A DNA stretch of 53,049 nt, from positions 1-53,049 of the forward strand of contig CAKSUQ010000016.1 of assembly GCA_934502625.1 (NCBI GenBank), given 5' to 3'. This DNA comes from an uncultured Gemmiger sp. Lineage in GTDB: Bacteria > Bacillota > Clostridia > Oscillospirales > Ruminococcaceae. Under the pieces are notes generated by a model that saw nothing but the letters and a program-made list of their open reading frames with translations, was not told where the DNA came from and made no database searches. The stretch's first letter is position 1; each line of letters opens with the position of its first letter. This document shows positions 49,101-53,049 of this stretch, piece by piece. The position numbers and the translations under genes were made by a program.

Positions 49101-49394
49101 ATGGCAGAAAAAATTGAGCAAAATGAAGCCCTGATACAAATCGGACATTTGTTCGAGCAGAGGCGCAAGGCGCTGGGCAAGCAATACAAAAGCCGCGAAA
49201 AGTTCATTTATAATCGCAGCAACGAGCTGTTTGGCTCGGAAGACTGGATTTCACTCCGGCACCTCTGCAACATAGAGCACGGAAAAAACTGGATCAGCAT
49301 TGAAAAGCTGATTCTGCTTGCGGACGCTCTGGAGGAAGACCCCGGCGATCTATTCGATGAAATTGTGGAAATATACAGGCGTTTTCAAACCTGA
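49101..49394 (+). CDS. Small XRE-type regulator
   Basis: A 97-residue protein. GHLFEQRRKALGKQYKSREK, then ISLRHLCNIEHGKNWISIEK and LILLADALEEDPGDLFDEI, follow the five-helix Cro/C1 pattern, with LRHLCNIEHGKNWIS as the recognition helix region. It probably binds the 18-bp palindrome in front of it and controls itself and the AIPR gene. GAGGG lies before the ATG at 49101; an ATG inside the palindrome is rejected. Confidence 0.75.
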   Translation: MAEKIEQNEALIQIGHLFEQRRKALGKQYKSREKFIYNRSNELFGSEDWISLRHLCNIEHGKNWISIEKLILLADALEEDPGDLFDEIVEIYRRFQT

Positions 49395-49461
49395 AGCAAA
49401 TGCCTTCTGCATGATAGGGGGCGTTTGCGGAGAATCCCGTTTTCGATAAGGAGCAAAAAGC

Positions 49462-49911
49462 ATGACAAAAATCTTATTCGTCTGCCATGGCAACATTTGC
49501 CGCAGTCCGATGGCGGAGTTTGTGATGAAAGATTTGGTGGCGAAGGCTGGGGCAGGGGAGCGGTTCGTTATCGATTCCGCCGCCACCAGCACCGAGGAGA
49601 TCGGCAACCCGGTCTATCCGCCCGCGCGGCGGGAATTGAAAGCGCACGGCGTGCCCTGCGGGGCGCATGCAGCACGGCAGCTGACGCGTGCGGACTACGA
49701 CCGCTACGACCTGCTCATCGGGATGGACAGCGCGAACATCCGCAATATGACGTGCATTTGCGGCGGCGATCCGGAGGGCAAAATCCACCGCCTGCTCGAT
49801 TACACCGCCCGCCCCGGCGACGTGGCCGACCCGTGGTACACGGGGGATTTTTCCGCCACGTGGCGCGATGTGCTGGAGGGCTGTACGGCGCTTTTGAAAA
49901 CAACGCGGTAG
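49462..49911 (+). CDS. Low-molecular-weight protein tyrosine phosphatase
   Basis: A 149-residue LMW phosphatase. The P-loop VCHGNICRS has C8 and R14 (C-x5-R), and the general acid is D123 in DPWY. Bacterial relatives remove phosphate from tyrosine kinases that control exopolysaccharide export, or from arginine. AAGGAG precedes the ATG. Its stop codon TAG is part of the first GTAGGGGCG palindrome of copy 3, which starts at 49908. Confidence 0.93.
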   Translation: MTKILFVCHGNICRSPMAEFVMKDLVAKAGAGERFVIDSAATSTEEIGNPVYPPARRELKAHGVPCGAHAARQLTRADYDRYDLLIGMDSANIRNMTCICGGDPEGKIHRLLDYTARPGDVADPWYTGDFSATWRDVLEGCTALLKTTR

Positions 49912-50012
49912 GGGCGGGGCTCTGCTCCGCCCGCAGAAGCCGCAGCGCTCCACGGGTCGTCGAGGACGCCGCCCCCCTGCAACACCGTAGGGGCGGATTC
50001 CATATCCGGCCG
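49908..50012 (+). repeat. Modular GTAGGGGCG palindrome array, copy 3
   Basis: Two palindromes: 49908-49934 with arms GGCGGGGC/GCTCCGCC, and 49987-50012 with arms GGCGGAT/ATCCGGC (one change in the right arm). Between them is GGGTCGTCGAGGACGCCG-CCCCC. The stop codon of the phosphatase gene lies in the first module. Confidence 0.88.
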
Positions 50013-50063
50013 GAAACTTTGCGGCAGTCCGCCCAAAATATAATCCAAAAGAGGGAACCCACC

Positions 50064-51128
50064 ATGAACCCACCAAAACCCACCGCGGCGTTCAGCCATA
50101 AGGCGACGATCGCATCGTTCATCATGGCCGTTTCAGTCATGTACATTCACGCAAACAATCTGGTCTACTACGGCCTCACCACCGAAACCGGCGGCACGGC
50201 CGGGCTGGCCGTCCGGTTCTGCTCCGGGCTGGTCGGCAGCATGGCCGTGCCATTTTTCTTCATGCTGTCGGCCTACTGGCTGTTCCGCATGGACATCTCC
50301 GGCGCGACTGTTCGGGGCACGCTAGCTGGCAAGCTGCGCCGTAAGCTGCGTACCGTCGTGCTGCCGTATCTCTTGTGGAACGCCTTCGGTACGGTGTTTT
50401 ACATGGCCATTACCCACGTCCCGGCGCTGGCCGCGATGATGAACAACGGCGAGGCCATCCCTGTGACGCCGGGCAACCTGCTGGCGGGTGTGTTCCTCTA
50501 CAAATATTACTACACGTTCTGGTACTTAAAAGATTTGATCGTGATGACGGCACTCTCGCCGCTGCTGGTGCCGGTGCTGCGCCGCCGGTGGAGCACCGCG
50601 CTCGTCTGGGCGGCGGTGCTGGCGGTCAATTTCCTGCCCATCGATTTAAAAATCGTCCAGTCGCCTTCCCTTGTCAGCTTCTACCTCGGCGCATATCTGG
50701 CCGTCTACCACCGCGACATGTTCGAGGAAACCGGCCGCGCCGACAAGCGCTTTATGTTGCTTTTCGCCGCGTTTTGCGTCGTGCGCTGGCTGAACGTCCC
50801 CGTGCTGGCGGACGTCTGCCTCTGGCTCTCGCCGCTGGCGCTGTGGAAGTTTCTCGACGCGGTTCTGCCGCAGCGGCTGCTGGCGGCGGAGCCGTGCTGG
50901 TTCGTGCGGCAGAGCTTCTTCCTCTATGCCGTCCACGCCATCCCCATCACAGTCGTACAGCATCTGTTTGTGCGGCAGGGGGCGGGCATCGCTTGGGTGG
51001 CGGTCAGCTATCTTTTGACGCCGGTCGTCATGCTGGGCATCGCCTATGCGGCGGCGCGGCTGGTGAACGGCGTTACGCCGCGCTTTTATGCACTGATCTG
51101 CGGCGGGCGAAGCGAGCAAAAGTGTTAA
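50064..51128 (+). CDS. Acyltransferase 3-family membrane protein
   Basis: A 354-residue protein with about ten membrane helices. MAVSVMYIHANNLVYYG has the conserved early histidine, and GSMAVPFFFMLSAYWLFR is the second family motif. LRTVVLPYLLWNAF (the R-x10-like loop) and FWYLKDLIVMTALSPLL follow. Such proteins (OafA-like) put acetyl or succinyl groups on surface sugars. GAGGGAA precedes the ATG. It stands between the phosphatase and glmM, and a link to the polysaccharide operon is possible. Confidence 0.85.
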   Translation: MNPPKPTAAFSHKATIASFIMAVSVMYIHANNLVYYGLTTETGGTAGLAVRFCSGLVGSMAVPFFFMLSAYWLFRMDISGATVRGTLAGKLRRKLRTVVLPYLLWNAFGTVFYMAITHVPALAAMMNNGEAIPVTPGNLLAGVFLYKYYYTFWYLKDLIVMTALSPLLVPVLRRRWSTALVWAAVLAVNFLPIDLKIVQSPSLVSFYLGAYLAVYHRDMFEETGRADKRFMLLFAAFCVVRWLNVPVLADVCLWLSPLALWKFLDAVLPQRLLAAEPCWFVRQSFFLYAVHAIPITVVQHLFVRQGAGIAWVAVSYLLTPVVMLGIAYAAARLVNGVTPRFYALICGGRSEQKC

Positions 51129-51134
51129 ATAATG

Positions 51135-51163
51135 TTGCTTTTGAACGCCGGATGTGGTATGAT
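51135..51163 (+). promoter_or_regulatory. glmM promoter
   Basis: TTGCTT (51135-51140), 17-bp spacer, TATGAT (51158-51163). Confidence 0.8.
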
Positions 51164-51219
51164 GGGAAAGAGTTATGACTATCACATCAAATTCAATCCG
51201 AAAGGAACGAGTGAATAGA

Positions 51220-52605
51220 ATGGGAAAATACTTTGGTACTGACGGTTTCCGCGGCGAAGCCGGTGTGACCCTGACTGCCGACCACGCCTACAAGGTCGGC
51301 CGCTTCCTTGGCTGGTATTACGGCATGCTGCGCCAGCGCAATGGCGAGACCACCGCGCCGCGCATCGTCATCGGCAAGGATACCCGCCGCAGCTCCTACA
51401 TGTTCGAGTACAGCCTCGTCGCCGGCCTGACCGCCAGCGGCGCGGATGCCTACCTGCTGCACGTCACCACGACGCCCAGCGTGGCCTACATTGCCCGTGT
51501 CGACGACTTCGACTGCGGCATCATGATCTCGGCCAGCCACAACCCCTACTATGACAACGGCATCAAGCTCATTGACTGCTACGGCGAGAAAATGGACGAA
51601 GAAACGCTGCTTCTCGTCGAGGATTACATCGACGGCAAGCTGCACGTCTTCGATCAGGATTGGCCGGAGCTGCCCTTCGCCAGCCGCGACCACGTCGGCT
51701 GCACGGTTGACTATGTCAGCGGCCGCAACCGCTACATGGGCTACCTGATCAGCTTGGGCATTTACTCGTTCCGCGGCGTCAAGGTCGGTTTGGACTGCGC
51801 CAACGGCTCCAGCTGGAACATCGCGAAGAGCATCTTCGACGCGCTGGGTGCGGACACCTATGTCATCAACAACAAGCCCAACGGCCTGAACATCAACAAC
51901 AACGCCGGTTCCACCCACATCGAGGGTCTGCAGAAGTTCGTCGTCGAGAATCACCTTGACATCGGCTTTGCCTACGACGGCGATGCCGACCGCTGCCTCT
52001 GCGTCGACGAGAAGGGCAACGTCATTACCGGCGACCACATCCTGTACATCTACGGCTGCTACATGAAGGAGCGCGGTAAGCTCATCACGAACACCGTCGT
52101 CACCACCGTCATGTCGAACTTCGGCCTGTACAAGGCCTTCGACGAGCAGGGCATCGGCTACGCCAAGACCGCAGTCGGCGACAAATACGTCTACGAGTAC
52201 ATGGCGAAGAACGGCTGCCGCATCGGCGGCGAGCAGAGCGGCCACATCATTTTCTCGAAGTACGCCAGCACCGGCGACGGTATCCTGACGAGCCTGAAGA
52301 TGATGGAGGTCATGCTGGCAAAGAAGAAGCCGATGAGCGAGCTGGCCGCCCCGCTGAAGATCTACCCGCAGGTGCTGGAGAACGTCCACGTCACCGACAA
52401 GAAGACCGCACAGGACGACGCCGATGTGCAGGCCGCCGTTAAGGCTGTGGCCGAGGCGCTGGGCGACACCGGCCGCATCCTTGTCCGCGAGTCCGGCACC
52501 GAGCCGGTCGTCCGCGTCATGGTCGAAGCGCCGGAGCACGAAACCTGCGAGAAGTACGTCAAGCAGGTTGTCGACACCATCAAGGCAAAGGGTTACGCGA
52601 TCTGA
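51220..52605 (+). CDS. glmM: Phosphoglucosamine mutase
   Basis: A 461-residue hexose-phosphate mutase that converts glucosamine-6-phosphate to glucosamine-1-phosphate for peptidoglycan and glycan supply. The start GKYFGTDGFRGEAG is the GlmM signature. The phosphoserine loop is ISASHNPYYDNG with S105; the metal loop is DGDADR at 253-258; the sugar loop is GGEQSGHII; and the phosphate site is RESGTEPVVRV. An ATG at 51220 is chosen; the upstream in-frame start lies before the ribosome site. It fits the surface-glycan theme. Confidence 0.95.
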   Translation: MGKYFGTDGFRGEAGVTLTADHAYKVGRFLGWYYGMLRQRNGETTAPRIVIGKDTRRSSYMFEYSLVAGLTASGADAYLLHVTTTPSVAYIARVDDFDCGIMISASHNPYYDNGIKLIDCYGEKMDEETLLLVEDYIDGKLHVFDQDWPELPFASRDHVGCTVDYVSGRNRYMGYLISLGIYSFRGVKVGLDCANGSSWNIAKSIFDALGADTYVINNKPNGLNINNNAGSTHIEGLQKFVVENHLDIGFAYDGDADRCLCVDEKGNVITGDHILYIYGCYMKERGKLITNTVVTTVMSNFGLYKAFDEQGIGYAKTAVGDKYVYEYMAKNGCRIGGEQSGHIIFSKYASTGDGILTSLKMMEVMLAKKKPMSELAAPLKIYPQVLENVHVTDKKTAQDDADVQAAVKAVAEALGDTGRILVRESGTEPVVRVMVEAPEHETCEKYVKQVVDTIKAKGYAI

Positions 52606-52624
52606 TTTTATCAGGATAAATCTT

Positions 52625-52660
52625 ACACCGCGCTGTGGAAAATACAGCGCGGTGTTTTTT
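52625..52660 (+). terminator. glmM terminator
   Basis: ACACCGCGCTGT pairs perfectly with ACAGCGCGGTGT around GGAAAAT, followed by T5. Confidence 0.95.
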
Positions 52661-52702
52661 GTATTTATGTGGGGAAATGTGCGGCAGCCACAGCGCTGCG
52701 CA

Positions 52703-52755
52703 GGCGGATAGGGAATCCGCCCCTACGATGTAGGTGTCGGCGTCCTCAACGGCCC
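52703..52755 (-). repeat. Modular GTAGGGGCG palindrome, copy 4 (inverted)
   Basis: On the minus strand: GGGCCGTTGAGGACGCCGAC then ACC, and GTAGGGGCG with arms GGCGGAT/ATCCGCC (52703-52726). Only the second half of the array is present, in the opposite direction to copies 1 to 3. Confidence 0.82.
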
Positions 52756-52780
52756 GGCAATGTTCCGACGGCCACAACAC

Positions 52781-52823
52781 AAAAACCGCCCGCATATCAC
52801 AAATCCGTGACATGCGGGCGGTT
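52781..52823 (-). terminator. pckA terminator
   Basis: AACCGCCCGCA pairs with TGCGGGCGGTT; inside, CACGGATTTGTG adds a second stem. T5 follows on the minus strand. Confidence 0.92.
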
Positions 52824-52857
52824 CATTATGCTAATTCTTCAAGCAGTTTCGCTCAAA

Positions 52858-53049
52858 TTACAGCTGGGGGCCGGCAGAGACCAGAGCCTTGCCATGCTCG
52901 TTGCCTTCGTACTTGGCGAAGTTCTTGATGAAGCGGCCAGCCAGATCCAGAGCCTTGGTCTCCCACTCGGCGGCATCCTTGTAGGTGTCGCGAGGATCGA
53001 GGATGGCGGGATCGACGCCGGGCAGAGAGGTGGGAACCTCGAAGTCGAA
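52858..53049 (-). CDS. pckA: Phosphoenolpyruvate carboxykinase (ATP), C-terminal part
   Basis: The last 63 residues of a gene that continues beyond the window: [20 protein letters not shown], then [20 protein letters not shown] and [16 protein letters not shown]. This is the highly conserved end of ATP-type PckA, which interconverts oxaloacetate and phosphoenolpyruvate. In anaerobes it often runs toward oxaloacetate and gains ATP. The catalytic loops lie outside the window. Confidence 0.92.
   Translation of the reverse strand, partial: FDFEVPTSLPGVDPAILDPRDTYKDAAEWETKALDLAGRFIKNFAKYEGNEHGKALVSAGPQL

Overview
The window looks like chromosome of a GC-rich, anaerobic, gut-type Firmicute, probably of the Faecalibacterium/Gemmiger/Subdoligranulum group of the Oscillospiraceae. 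This placement is an inference. It rests on the strong AAGGAGG-type ribosome sites, the many TTGACA-N17-TATAAT promoters, the anaerobic ribonucleotide reductase pair, a FeoA-FeoB fusion with its Cys-rich partner, a cysteine-rich KTR protein, and the household gene set (RNase Y, GreA, LysS, TrpS, GlmM, ATP-type PckA). No rRNA, tRNA or CRISPR array was seen.

Layout. 1-2430: the end of a sugar symporter, a PfkB kinase and a P-loop kinase. 2431-13529: one long minus-strand operon that starts with a PPK2-type polyphosphate kinase and continues through nine glycosyltransferases (five GT-A family 2 and four GT-B), mostly coupled by ATGA or GTGA overlaps and ending in a clear terminator; it probably builds a surface polysaccharide. 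13553-16252: an iron(II) uptake operon (FeoA-FeoB fusion plus a 51-residue partner) behind a palindromic operator. 16267-24830: an acetyltransferase, a two-component system with a coiled-coil membrane protein, an AraC regulator, a glycerophosphodiester phosphodiesterase, a DUF4830 protein, a polymerase-like membrane protein and a PAP2 phosphatase on overlapping divergent promoters, and an FMN reductase. 24847-29500: rRNA methyltransferase, a damaged zinc-ribbon protein, an HD protein, TcdA and RNase Y. 29560-36284: a Fic protein with its own DNA-binding domain, nrdD and nrdG on divergent promoters, a MATE exporter and a PanE-like reductase.

36286-44430 is a lower-GC accessory block. It starts with the decayed 3' end of a group II intron and holds an orphan prepilin, two GNAT proteins, a CatB-like acetyltransferase, a TfoX-like protein, a KTR protein followed by a probable structured RNA, a TetR regulator with two matching operators, a PAP2/XRE pair and a membrane-flavodoxin protein. 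A repeat that forms terminator hairpins occurs three times here. 44435-53049 returns to core genes (lysS, greA, trpS, glmM, pckA), interrupted by an AIPR/XRE pair of phage-defence type and by surface-related genes (LMW phosphatase, acyltransferase).

Two systems cut across the window. One is a dispersed modular palindrome (GTAGGGGCG...CGCCC) present at five places, whose arms differ between copies but stay complementary. The other is the surface-polymer set: the PPK2/glycosyltransferase operon, the polymerase-like protein, two PAP2 phosphatases, the LMW phosphatase, the acyltransferase and GlmM, which could work together although they are scattered.
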